Below, piece after piece: positions 25,619 to 33,429 of a stretch of DNA of 64,000 bases. A program made the position numbers and the translations under genes. The stretch is from the NCBI GenBank assembly GCA_965248395.1, contig OZ252103.1, forward strand, positions 1,364,001 through 1,428,000, written 5' to 3'. The stretch's first letter is position 1; the number at the start of each line of letters is the position of its first letter. The DNA is from JAAXHH01 sp965248395. Lineage in GTDB: Bacteria > JAAXHH01. Below the pieces are notes generated by a model. The model saw only the letters and a list, made by a program, of their open reading frames with translations, was not told the origin of the DNA and searched no databases.

Positions 25619-26833
25619 TCAACCTGAGAGCCTGCGTTCCGCCTCTTCGATGACGCGCTGGGGCGGGAGATCCTCCATGCACGCGTGGGTGCCGAACCGG
25701 CAGGCCCGGTCCCCGTGCAGGCTGCACGGGCTGCATGAGAGGTCGAGCGATACGGCGGTGTCTTCCGGTCCGAGGGGTGAAAACCCCAGGCGAGGATGGG
25801 TCGCCCCGAAGATACCGACAACCGAGGTGCCTACGGCCGTCGCCACGTGCATGGGGCCGGAGTCGTTACTGACCAGGAGCCGGCATCGCTTCACGGCCGC
25901 GGGCAGCAGCGAGAGGTTCGTAGTCCCGGACCAGTTCAAGGCACGTCCCTTCATGGCCCCGGCCACCTCTGCGACCACCGAACGGTCCCCACTGCCACCC
26001 AGAAGCAGGATCCTTATCCCGTGTGCCTCCGCCAGGTGGTCGGCAACCCGGGCGAACCGGTCCGGCGGCCAGCGCTTGGGAGCGTGCGAGGCGCCGGGCG
26101 CTAAGGCGACCACCGGGACCTCCGGTCCTATGCCCGCGTCGGCCATTCGATCCGCCACCTCCGCCGACGCGGCGTCGTCGACGATCAGTTGCGGGATTCT
26201 ATCCATTTCCGCCCGCCCCACCCGCGCCGTCCAACCGCGGGGAGAAGCGCCGCCAGCATCCAGTTCACCGCCGGCATCCAACGCGCCGCCAGCATCCAAC
26301 GCGCCGCCGGCATCCAACGCGCCGCCAGCATCCAACGCGCCGCCAGCATCCAACGCGCCGCCAGCATCCAACGCGCCGCCAGCATCCAGCGTGTCGAACG
26401 TGTAGAGCGTATCGAGTACATCCAGGTATCGGTCGACCGTATGGGGTACGGACGTAGAGCGTCCGGGCATGGCAACCATGGCCATGCGGGCGAACCGGCG
26501 TTTGTCGTAGCGCACGATCCGGTCCGCATTGCTCGCCAGCGACACCAGCCTGCTGCGTATATTCCCGTGCAGGTCGATCACCAGGTCGTAGCGTCTTCGG
26601 CGTAAGCGGGAGACGAGCCGCCAAAGCCCTTTATTGGGTTCAAAGCGCTCCACCTGATTCACGCCGGGAAGCGATCGGGCCAGGGGGGCGTATTCGGTCC
26701 GTGTGAGAAAGTCGATTTCCGCACCGGGGCAGATCCTGCTCAACCGACGGGTAACCGGCGAGGTCAGCACGATATCGCCCATCGAACTGAATCGGATGAC
26801 CAGGATGTGGGATGGTGCTTCGGACACGGTCAT
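25619..26833 (-). CDS. Glycosyltransferase family 9 (heptosyltransferase-like) with LDAGGA repeat insert
   Basis: ADP-heptose:LPS heptosyltransferase-family protein, about 404 residues. N-terminal ILVIRFSSMGDIVL and C-terminal NDSGPMHVA and IFGATHP are the family signatures for acceptor and nucleotide-sugar binding. Between the two Rossmann-like domains (residues ~149-196) are eight in-frame copies of a six-residue unit LDAGGA (one reads LDAGGE), encoded by an 18-bp tandem repeat. Cysteines near the C-terminus (CSPCSLHG, CRFGTHAC) are unusual and may bind metal. ATG 26833 is used; TTG 26851 overlaps the upstream stop (TTGA) and is an alternative. Confidence 0.88.
   Translation of the reverse strand: MTVSEAPSHILVIRFSSMGDIVLTSPVTRRLSRICPGAEIDFLTRTEYAPLARSLPGVNQVERFEPNKGLWRLVSRLRRRRYDLVIDLHGNIRSRLVSLASNADRIVRYDKRRFARMAMVAMPGRSTSVPHTVDRYLDVLDTLYTFDTLDAGGALDAGGALDAGGALDAGGALDAGGALDAGGALDAGGELDAGGASPRGWTARVGRAEMDRIPQLIVDDAASAEVADRMADAGIGPEVPVVALAPGASHAPKRWPPDRFARVADHLAEAHGIRILLLGGSGDRSVVAEVAGAMKGRALNWSGTTNLSLLPAAVKRCRLLVSNDSGPMHVATAVGTSVVGIFGATHPRLGFSPLGPEDTAVSLDLSCSPCSLHGDRACRFGTHACMEDLPPQRVIEEAERRLSG
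26246..26389 (-). repeat. 18-bp minisatellite, 8 copies, inside the heptosyltransferase gene
   Basis: Eight tandem copies of an 18-bp unit (coding LDAGGA on the minus strand) with only a few substitutions. The length is a multiple of three, so copy-number change would preserve the reading frame and alter the interdomain linker. Confidence 0.95.
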
Positions 26834-26847
26834 GGCATCGGACAACT

Positions 26848-27912
26848 TCAAGGTAAAGGTTTACCGGCCGGGGCCGGGTTGTCGTGCCCTTTATCCAGCT
26901 GTTCCCTCACGGCGTCCCGGACCATGTCAACGGTGATCCCGGACAGTTCGCACAGGGGGCCGCGGTCGCATGTGGGGCACTGTCCTTCGGGCGGAAGGAG
27001 GTTTAGGTCCCGGCCGCCCAGGGGACGCCATCGCAGAGGCGACCTTGCGGGCAGTGGACAAAAGATCGATACCGTGGGAACCCCCAGCGCGCCGGCAAGG
27101 TGCATGGGACCCGTGCTGCTGCTGACCAGGAGATCCAGTTCGCCGATTATCGCAATCAATTCGCGGAGGGTCAGCTTTCCCGCCAGCGACAGGAAGGGGC
27201 CATTCAGCCGTTGGCCGATAGCTTCGGCGAGCGGTGCCTCGTCCGTGCTGCCGGTTATTACGATTTTCGCTTTGTGGCGCTGCTGGATACACCCTGCCAG
27301 TTCACCGTATCGTTCGGTCGTCCAATTCGGGGCATTGCGGCCGTTACCGGGATGAATGCCGATAATCGGACGTCCATCCGGCCGCTTCAACATCTCCCGG
27401 GCCCTCGTTTTTTCCGCTTCCTTCACTTCTATGAGAGATCCATGGCCCGGTACCCGGGCGCCGATAGCCCGTGCCAGTTCCAGGCAGTAGTCTTTTTCGT
27501 GGCGTAGCGGTATGTAGCGGTGTCGGCTGATCGAACGGGTGAAGGTGAGCGCGTGGTACACCTTCCGGCCCACGCTGATGCGGCGCGGGATACCGGCCAT
27601 GAAAAGCAACCAGGCTATACGCGCGGTGGGCATGAGTATGAGGGCCGTATCGAAGCCGTGGGTTTTCAGGCGGCGTACCTGTCCGAAAAACCCCGCCAGG
27701 CCGCGATGGCCTGCTTCCGGGTCGTCTTCGATAATGGCGTCGAGACAGGGATTTTCGACGAGTACGTCCCGGGTATAGGGTCGCACCAGCATGGCGAGAT
27801 AGGCTTCAGGCCAGCGGTTGCGAAGAGCGTCCAGCACCGGCAGGGACAGCACTACGTCGCCAATCCGGTCGGGCCTGACTACGAGGATCCGGGGGAACGT
27901 TGTGCGATCCAT
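26848..27912 (-). CDS. Glycosyltransferase family 9 (heptosyltransferase II-like)
   Basis: A 354-residue LPS core heptosyltransferase-family enzyme without an insert. It has N-terminal ILVVRPDRIGDVVLSLP, GIHPGNGRNAPNW in the second domain and SSTGPMHLAGALG, the nucleotide-sugar site. A CPTCDRGPLC cluster near the C-terminus parallels the cysteines of the neighbouring paralogue. It is the upstream member of the pair; its stop lies just before the next start, so they are cotranscribed. The presence of two copies supports an LPS-bearing outer membrane. Confidence 0.9.
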   Translation of the reverse strand: MDRTTFPRILVVRPDRIGDVVLSLPVLDALRNRWPEAYLAMLVRPYTRDVLVENPCLDAIIEDDPEAGHRGLAGFFGQVRRLKTHGFDTALILMPTARIAWLLFMAGIPRRISVGRKVYHALTFTRSISRHRYIPLRHEKDYCLELARAIGARVPGHGSLIEVKEAEKTRAREMLKRPDGRPIIGIHPGNGRNAPNWTTERYGELAGCIQQRHKAKIVITGSTDEAPLAEAIGQRLNGPFLSLAGKLTLRELIAIIGELDLLVSSSTGPMHLAGALGVPTVSIFCPLPARSPLRWRPLGGRDLNLLPPEGQCPTCDRGPLCELSGITVDMVRDAVREQLDKGHDNPAPAGKPLP

Positions 27913-27977
27913 GGGGAATGCTCCATCCCGCCACGGGCTCCGAACCGGTCAGCGGCCTGCCCGCGGCCCCTGGTCCG

Positions 27978-29069
27978 TCAACCGCCGTTCCTGGATTCCG
28001 AAAGACGCAGTTGACCGCACGCGGCGTCGATGTCCCGTCCGCGTTCCCGGCGAATGGTCAACTGATGTCCACCCGCGCGTAGCGCTTCCACGAAAGCCGT
28101 CCGCCGATGTTCGTCGGGCGTTTCGTAGGGGAGTCCCTGCACCGGGTTATAGGGAATCAGGTTCAGTTTGCACTTGTCTTTTCTCAACAGCCTCACGAGG
28201 TTTTCCGCGTCCTGGAACCGGTCGTTCACGCCTTTAAGCAGGACATATTCGAAGGTGATGACCCGGTCGGTCACTTCGGTGTAATGACGACAGGCTTTCA
28301 TGAGCTGCTTGAGGGGAAAACGCTTGTTGAGCGGGACGATCATGGACCGGGTCCGGTCATCTGCCGCGTGCAGGGAGACGGACAGTTCGAACTGAATCTT
28401 CTCTTCGGCCAGTTGGTAGATCTTGGGAACCAGTCCGCTGGTGGAAAGCGTGATTTTCCGGGCGCCGATGCCGAGCCCCCAGTCAGCGTTGATGATCCGC
28501 ACGGCCCGCAGCACCTGTCGGTAATTGGCCAAAGGTTCCCCCATGCCCATGACGACGATGTTGTTTATGGGACGGGTATCGCCGTCCAGCTTTCTGACCT
28601 GGACGACCTGGTCGACGATTTCGGCCGACGTCATGTTGCGCACAAGTCCTTCCAGCCCGCTCGCGCAGAAACGGCATCCGATGGCGCATCCCACCTGCGT
28701 GGAGATGCAGAGCGTATTACGCCGCGATCCGCCGATCAGCACGGTCTCTACCTTCTGTCCGTCCCCGAGTTCGAAGAGGTATTTCGTGGTCGGACCGTGG
28801 CGTGACTTCGACCGGTTGACGAGGGTCAGCGAGTTGAGGCTCGCGCGGTCCGACAGTTCGGCGCGAAAGGACCGGGACAGGTTGGTCATTTCCTCGAAAG
28901 AACCCGCGGCCTTATCATACACCCACGAGACGATCTGCCCGGCCCGGTAAGGCGGTTCATTCACCTCGGCGACGATCCGCGAGATCTCGGGCAGCGTCAG
29001 ACCCCTTAGGTCGGGCTTCCCACCCTCAGTCTGCCGATAGGCTTGTTTTTTCGCGTTTTCCCGTATCAT
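27978..29069 (-). CDS. rlmN: 23S rRNA (adenine2503-C2)-methyltransferase
   Basis: Radical-SAM methyltransferase that methylates A2503 of 23S rRNA (and often A37 of some tRNAs), 363 residues from ATG 29069. The [4Fe-4S]-binding C-x3-C-x2-C is Cys128/132/135 in GCAIGCRFC. Further motifs are MGMGEPLANY, STSGLVPKI, SVSLHAA and, near the end, DIDAACGQL with the catalytic cysteine. TTG 29117 is a possible earlier start. Neither start has a strong Shine-Dalgarno. It lies 65 bp upstream of the heptosyltransferase pair. Confidence 0.96.
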   Translation of the reverse strand: MIRENAKKQAYRQTEGGKPDLRGLTLPEISRIVAEVNEPPYRAGQIVSWVYDKAAGSFEEMTNLSRSFRAELSDRASLNSLTLVNRSKSRHGPTTKYLFELGDGQKVETVLIGGSRRNTLCISTQVGCAIGCRFCASGLEGLVRNMTSAEIVDQVVQVRKLDGDTRPINNIVVMGMGEPLANYRQVLRAVRIINADWGLGIGARKITLSTSGLVPKIYQLAEEKIQFELSVSLHAADDRTRSMIVPLNKRFPLKQLMKACRHYTEVTDRVITFEYVLLKGVNDRFQDAENLVRLLRKDKCKLNLIPYNPVQGLPYETPDEHRRTAFVEALRAGGHQLTIRRERGRDIDAACGQLRLSESRNGG

Positions 29070-29171
29070 TTGCGTATTCAGGCACCCGCTCCGGTTATCG
29101 TATGTGAACCGGACCAAGATAGGGTGGAAAGCCCGTTCTGTCTATTGAAAAGCAATCCAGGACTACATAAG

Positions 29172-29210
29172 TAAAAAAAGAAAAGCCCCGGAACCTGCTG
29201 ATCCCGGGGC
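29172..29210 (-). terminator. Rho-independent terminator of the TonB receptor gene
   Basis: On the minus strand a GCCCCGG...CCGGGGC stem (arms 29204-29210 and 29185-29191, 12-nt loop) is followed by a T-rich tract (29184-29172). It lies 80 bp after the receptor stop and before rlmN. Confidence 0.85.
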
Positions 29211-29290
29211 GCGGTTAGCGGCATTAAAGTCAAATGCGCATGTCTTGAAGTCAATGGCGACGGTTCGATCCTGTCACCGACCGGTGGATA

Positions 29291-31678
29291 TCAGAGCGAG
29301 AAGCCATACTTGACGTACCAGAATGCGCCGCCAAAGCCAAATGGACTGTACTGGCTGTACTTGTTGCCGGGGCCTCCTGAGGCGCCTCCAGCGGCATGCG
29401 GATTCTCGTCCGGATAGGTATTCAGGATATTTTGCCCGCCAATGGTTATCCTGGACCGTTCGTCGTTGAACGTGATGGTACTCTCAAGATCCAGCAGGAC
29501 CTTGCTGCCATAGGTCTCACCATCGCGAAAATCGAAATAGGATCCGTAGTAGCTGGCCCGTCCCATGGTGTTCCAGTTATCGGACAGGGTCTGGGTCAGG
29601 CTCAAATTGCCGCGTTGCCTGGGGAGTCCCTCCTCCAGCGCCTGGATCTGCACTTCATCCAGGATTTCCGGATTGTAATCCGTGACCTCGGAGTTCGTGT
29701 AGTTGTAGGCCAGGCTCAGCGTACCCGACCGCACAGGCGCCGAAACAACGACATCGATTCCCCTGTTTGCAGAGTCGAAATCGTTGGTGAAGAATTGAAA
29801 CCCCTGCAACCCGGCCGCGCTGGTGATGCCCTCGGTGATCAACTGGGCTCTCTTCGCGTCGCTGAGCTCGAAATTCTGGGAGACCGTCAGTCGGTCGCGC
29901 ACCCTGATATCGAAAAAATCGATCGTGGCGTTCACGGAACCCAGATCGAAGACGAGGCCTGCCGAAATGTTTACGGACTTCTCCGCGTCGAGCGGTTTGC
30001 CTCCCTTTAACTCGGCCGCGCGGCTGATGGAAGGCACCGTTCCGTTATTCACCAGGTCGTTCAATGCCAGATCAAACTCCGTCGTGATGTTGAAAGCGTT
30101 CTGCTGGCCGGGCGTCGGTGCCCTGAAACCCGTGCTGTAACTGCCGCGCATCCTCACTTCGTCGGTAAAGCCGATGTTGGTAGCTACCTTGTAGTTGGTG
30201 GTGGTTCCGAAATCGGCAAAACGTTCGCTGCGCACGGCCACGTCGACCAACCACTGGTCCATGGGCGTGATTCCGCCTTCCACGTATATCGCGGAGTTGG
30301 AACGGTCCCATTCTCCCGCGGCGACCTTGCTGAATCCTGCGAATCCATTGGTAGCCGGTGCAAATCCCTGGCTGGCGAGGGGCTGGCCAATCAGGTAGGA
30401 CTCGACCTGGCCTTCGACGAGCTCGAAGGTCTCGGTCCGGCGTTCGAGGCCGGCGGCAAGGACCAGTTTCTGGCCGACCGGGTAGGTTACGTCGAAGTTC
30501 AGGTTGACGTCGGACTGGACATAGGAGCCCGGATCGAAATAGGTCGGGGTGTCGGGACCCATGGAGGCGTTTACTGTATTATAGATGAAGTAGTCCGCCT
30601 CGTTGCGTCCATACGATGCGCTCAGTTCCCAGCGCATTAAATCCAACGCACGTCCTTTAATGCCAAGGACCACGGATTCATCCGACGCGAAGGCGCCAAA
30701 CCGGGGCGTGAAACCCCCTGGAAACTTCTTCAGGAACGAGAAGCAGTTGGGATCGTCGCGAATCCGCAGCCAGGCTTCCTCATCCGGCCTGTTGTTTCTG
30801 ATGGGCACCGGCATGCATTCGCTGCCCTGGCCCACGCCATCCAGGTCGCCGACCAGTATCGTAGGCAGCATCACTCCGTCTATATCCACCACGGGCCCCT
30901 GGTACACGCCGCCGCGTGTAAGCGGATTACGAAAATAAAACCCGCCGTCGACTTCTTTGCTGGCATAATTGGCGTGGCCAAAGAACTCGAGGTTTTCGCC
31001 GATATTAGCGCCGTAGTTGGCGAAGAACTTAAAGTCGTTTCGGACAAACGGCTGGCCCCAGAAAGTCTCGGGATTGGCGATGTCGAGATTGCCGGCCGCG
31101 ATCTGGGCCGCTCCGGAGTTCGTCTGCACCGAACGGACCGTTTCGCTGGAGTTGCCGAATTCCACGCTGAGATTGGCCCACGCGTTTTCGGTGCCCACGC
31201 CGAGATTCCCCGCAATGGAGAACAACTCTCCATCGCCAAGGTACCTGCCGGAGCCGTCCTGTAAACTGCCGACCTTGGACTCAAAGGTAAATCCCTGGTA
31301 GTTGTTTTTCAGCTGAAAGTTCAGCACTCCGGCGATGGCATCAGATCCGTACTGCGCCGAGGCGCCGTCGCGCAGGACTTCCACTCTTTCGAGCGCAATT
31401 GCCGGAATCGCGGCCAGATCGGGGCCCTGCGCACCTTCGGCTACGGCGTTTGCATACCAGTTGATCACTGCGCCGCGGTGGCGGCGCTTGCCGTTGACGA
31501 GGACCAGCAACTGGTCGGGCGCCAAGTTACGCAGATTGGCAGGCCTGACGATAGTGCCCGCGTCGCTGATCGGCTGGGAGTTGATGTTGTAGGAGGGTAC
31601 GACGTTTCGTATCAGGTCACCCAGATCCGATCCGCCTTGCTGGATAACTTCATCAACGAGAATCACGTCGATGGGCAC
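29291..31678 (-). CDS. TonB-dependent receptor, plug and barrel (body of gene split by TAG)
   Basis: Outer-membrane active-transport receptor. This open frame starts at a GTG (VPIDVILVDEV) inside what should be the plug domain and runs 795 residues through plug (LLVLVNGKRRHRG, VEVLRDGASAQYG) and a beta barrel ending in WYVKYGFSL. The true N-terminus is encoded immediately upstream in the same frame (31706-31939): nine codons separate the two, and only one TAG (31708-31706) interrupts them. Without that codon the protein is about 880 residues, a normal size. It is either a recent nonsense pseudogene, an amber-readthrough gene, or a sequence error. The substrate is unknown. A terminator follows. 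Confidence 0.85.
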   Translation of the reverse strand: MPIDVILVDEVIQQGGSDLGDLIRNVVPSYNINSQPISDAGTIVRPANLRNLAPDQLLVLVNGKRRHRGAVINWYANAVAEGAQGPDLAAIPAIALERVEVLRDGASAQYGSDAIAGVLNFQLKNNYQGFTFESKVGSLQDGSGRYLGDGELFSIAGNLGVGTENAWANLSVEFGNSSETVRSVQTNSGAAQIAAGNLDIANPETFWGQPFVRNDFKFFANYGANIGENLEFFGHANYASKEVDGGFYFRNPLTRGGVYQGPVVDIDGVMLPTILVGDLDGVGQGSECMPVPIRNNRPDEEAWLRIRDDPNCFSFLKKFPGGFTPRFGAFASDESVVLGIKGRALDLMRWELSASYGRNEADYFIYNTVNASMGPDTPTYFDPGSYVQSDVNLNFDVTYPVGQKLVLAAGLERRTETFELVEGQVESYLIGQPLASQGFAPATNGFAGFSKVAAGEWDRSNSAIYVEGGITPMDQWLVDVAVRSERFADFGTTTNYKVATNIGFTDEVRMRGSYSTGFRAPTPGQQNAFNITTEFDLALNDLVNNGTVPSISRAAELKGGKPLDAEKSVNISAGLVFDLGSVNATIDFFDIRVRDRLTVSQNFELSDAKRAQLITEGITSAAGLQGFQFFTNDFDSANRGIDVVVSAPVRSGTLSLAYNYTNSEVTDYNPEILDEVQIQALEEGLPRQRGNLSLTQTLSDNWNTMGRASYYGSYFDFRDGETYGSKVLLDLESTITFNDERSRITIGGQNILNTYPDENPHAAGGASGGPGNKYSQYSPFGFGGAFWYVKYGFSL

Positions 31679-31705
31679 AGTGGATTCGGTGATGGTCCGC
31701 GGTTG

Positions 31706-31939
31706 CTACCGGGAACCGGTCACCACCAACTCTTCTAATGCTTCTTCCAGTATTATGATCTGTTCTTCCTGCATCGGCTGCTGGGTCGTCGCTTCCTGTT
31801 CATCTGTCGTGGCGGCCTCTTCGGCAGCCTCCTGGGCCAGGACGACCGGCGCGGCGATCATGAGTAAAACCGCGAAGAGGTATAGAACGAGAGTTCCCGG
31901 TGTAATTCCAGGCTTCCGAATTATGATTTCCTCCTTCAT
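31706..31939 (-). CDS. TonB-dependent receptor N-terminal fragment (signal peptide and TonB box)
   Basis: A 77-residue frame giving a signal peptide (hydrophobic LVLYLFAVLLMIAA then LAQ cleavage site), an acidic Glu/Thr/Gln-rich spacer and LEELVVTGSR, the usual entry to a TonB plug, then TAG. In the same frame the sequence continues QPRTITEST into the 795-residue body, as intact receptors do. ATG 31939 has no upstream Shine-Dalgarno. Instead AAGGAGG (31936-31930) lies just after it, 5 nt before an ATA and 8 nt before an ATT in frame, so the real start is uncertain. A longer frame from GTG 32038 would spoil the signal peptide. Confidence 0.65.
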   Translation of the reverse strand: MKEEIIIRKPGITPGTLVLYLFAVLLMIAAPVVLAQEAAEEAATTDEQEATTQQPMQEEQIIILEEALEELVVTGSR

Positions 31940-32028
31940 GAATCCGTTGCAACCAAATCGAGGATACATGAACGATAAATGAGAGTTTCTGTATGAGTTT
32001 ACTGGACTAACATGGTAGTAAACAAACT

Positions 32029-32085
32029 TTAATCGCACTCTTTCTCGTATCGCACTCTTTTCGTCTTGTATCCAAACAGATCCAC
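32029..32085 (-). CDS. Possible 18-residue leader peptide upstream of the TonB receptor
   Basis: A tiny frame, GTG 32085 to TAA 32029, preceded at 4 nt by a very strong Shine-Dalgarno (AAGGAGGT, 32097-32090). The peptide is basic and contains AAAGAGTGCGAT twice at DNA level. It ends about 90 nt before the receptor start and is in a different frame. It could be a regulatory leader or a chance SD. No homologue can be judged by eye. Confidence 0.35.
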   Translation of the reverse strand: MDLFGYKTKRVRYEKECD

Positions 32086-32307
32086 TTCACCTCCTTTTAA
32101 ATCATGAGTTTCTGATTGAAAGACTGCGTATTGAGTCGACGTATTCCGGCTGCATTTAACGCACACGGGTTTACGTTAGACAACCCATGCTACTTTCTCG
32201 CACACGTATGCGCCAGGCAACCCATCTTCGGTAAGTTTAGATATCTGAATAAACGGTTATTTTAGTAGGTGGACCAGTCGTACTAAACTACTGCTTTTTG
32301 TTGCATT
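32086..32307. other. AT-rich intergenic region
   Basis: The gap from 31940 to 32414 between the TonB receptor (minus) and a 57-residue protein gene (plus) is clearly less GC-rich than the rest. It holds the possible leader peptide, the direct repeats and a weak promoter candidate. I see no RNA gene or longer coding frame in it. Confidence 0.6.
32160..32225. repeat. Pair of imperfect direct repeats in the AT-rich gap
   Basis: CGCACACG and CAACCCAT occur twice in the same order, at 32160-32167/32181-32188 and 32199-32206/32218-32225 (13- and 11-nt gaps). They lie upstream of the TonB receptor and could be regulator-binding half-sites. Confidence 0.5.
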
Positions 32308-32313
32308 TGTCAA
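32285..32313 (-). promoter_or_regulatory. Weak promoter candidate for the TonB receptor
   Basis: Minus-strand TTGACA (32313-32308), 17-bp spacer, TAGTTT (32290-32285). The -35 is perfect but the -10 matches only 3 of 6. The 5' leader would be about 345 nt and would include the putative leader peptide. Confidence 0.3.
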
Positions 32314-32414
32314 GGATAATCGTTAGATTGAGCACGTTGAGCAATCTATCTAGATCATTATGGTATTTAACTGCGACGAAACAGGCTGAAACAACTCGTT
32401 TGGGAGGAAAAGAC

Positions 32415-32588
32415 ATGGCTAAGGACAGAAGTTTCGCGGCCAAGATGTCGAAGGGCAACCAGGACCAGGATGAGCAGGCACAGACCGCCCTGGTGGTCAA
32501 ACCCGTCAAGTCCGAATCAGGCAACTACAAGTTCAAGCGTACGCTGGCCAAACTGACCCCCGAGAACAAGAAGGCCCTGGGCATCTGA
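32415..32588 (+). CDS. Small conserved-looking protein, 57 residues, function unknown
   Basis: Highly charged soluble peptide (MAKDRSFAAKM...), Lys- and Gln-rich, ending in LTPENKKALGI. GGAGG lies 7 nt before ATG 32415, a strong site that supports real expression; the frame upstream of it is not coding-like. It resembles in size and charge small nucleic-acid- or ribosome-associated proteins, but no family is recognised. It stands alone on the plus strand between minus-strand genes, facing the CPBP protease gene (stops 31 bp apart). Confidence 0.7.
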   Translation: MAKDRSFAAKMSKGNQDQDEQAQTALVVKPVKSESGNYKFKRTLAKLTPENKKALGI

Positions 32589-32619
32589 CGCAGGACCGGT
32601 TCTCGAAACGCCCCCACCA

Positions 32620-33372
32620 TTAAAACAGGGCGCTGACGAGCACGTCCTTTTCTTCCGTCATCTGCAGTGTGCCGAGCAGGTTGTTTACCCCGTGGATGGC
32701 GAGGGGAACATAGAGGGATCCGCTGCGCTCCCGGGCGATCCCGAGCAGGATCCCGATCAGGGCGATCAGCGTGAGGAAATACTGGTCGTACTGTGCGGTG
32801 TGCAGCAGCGTCCAGAGCAGCGTCGTGACGACAATCGTTCCTCCGGCGCCTATCCTCGTCTGGCGCAGTCCCTCGAACAGAAAACCCCTGAACAGAACCT
32901 CTTCGAAAACCGGCGCGGCGATCACGAGCGCGAACCAGAGCAGCGTGGTGTATCGCGTCGTTTCGATCATCGTTTCCATGATCGGCGGAACGGGTGAACG
33001 TCCGAGTTCGACCGTGACCAGGTCTGCCAGTTGCAGCACCACGAAAGCGAACACCACCCAGCCGAGCAGGGTCGTGGTCCGAACCGGCAGGAGCGCCAGC
33101 CAGGATCGCGGATCGATGCCCGGCGTACGGTTCAGAATGAGCAATACGAGCGCCGTAGACGGAATGGCGGAGGCGGTTACGCCCAGGGCGACCAGGTCGC
33201 CCATGCGTTCAGAGGGATCCAGGTCCAGCACGATCACCGAAAGGAACGTCGCGGCGAACTGCAGAACGAGATAGGCGCCCAGGATGAGCGCACCGAAAAC
33301 AAGGATGAACCTGAGACGCAGCGGAGGATGGGATTCCCTGGATTCAACTTTGTTCAGGGACGTGTCGTTCAT
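32620..33372 (-). CDS. CPBP-family intramembrane metalloprotease
   Basis: A 250-residue integral membrane protein (Abi/CAAX protease, Rce1-like) with about seven hydrophobic segments. The three catalytic motifs are present: Glu157-Glu158-x3-Arg162 in FEEVLFRG, His191 in LLHTAQ and His227 in HGVNN. In bacteria members process prenylated or other membrane peptides, or give self-immunity to bacteriocins; no bacteriocin gene is nearby. ATG 33372 has a poor Shine-Dalgarno. Confidence 0.9.
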   Translation of the reverse strand: MNDTSLNKVESRESHPPLRLRFILVFGALILGAYLVLQFAATFLSVIVLDLDPSERMGDLVALGVTASAIPSTALVLLILNRTPGIDPRSWLALLPVRTTTLLGWVVFAFVVLQLADLVTVELGRSPVPPIMETMIETTRYTTLLWFALVIAAPVFEEVLFRGFLFEGLRQTRIGAGGTIVVTTLLWTLLHTAQYDQYFLTLIALIGILLGIARERSGSLYVPLAIHGVNNLLGTLQMTEEKDVLVSALF

Positions 33373-33429
33373 AACGGACGCCTGAAGTTAGTCTGGATCC
33401 GGACCGGCAGGAGGTTATCCGGCGAGAAA

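Noticed and set aside
26246..26389. Repeat array considered as a CRISPR
   Set aside because: The 18-bp units are contiguous with no spacers and code LDAGGA in frame, so it is a coding minisatellite.
27978..29069. Considered Cfr-type antibiotic-resistance methyltransferase
   Set aside because: Sequence and size fit housekeeping RlmN; there is no mobile-element context to suggest cfr.
29291..31939. Genetic-code reassignment of TAG as explanation for the split receptor
   Set aside because: Other genes in the window (hpaG, hpaD) end with TAG at the expected place, so TAG works as a stop here.
32588..32620. Possible terminator between the small protein and CPBP genes
   Set aside because: Only a 5-bp CGCCC/GGGCG stem with a long loop and no T-tract; too weak to call.
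32620..33372. CPBP protease as a bacteriocin-immunity gene
   Set aside because: No bacteriocin precursor, ABC exporter or leader peptidase is adjacent.
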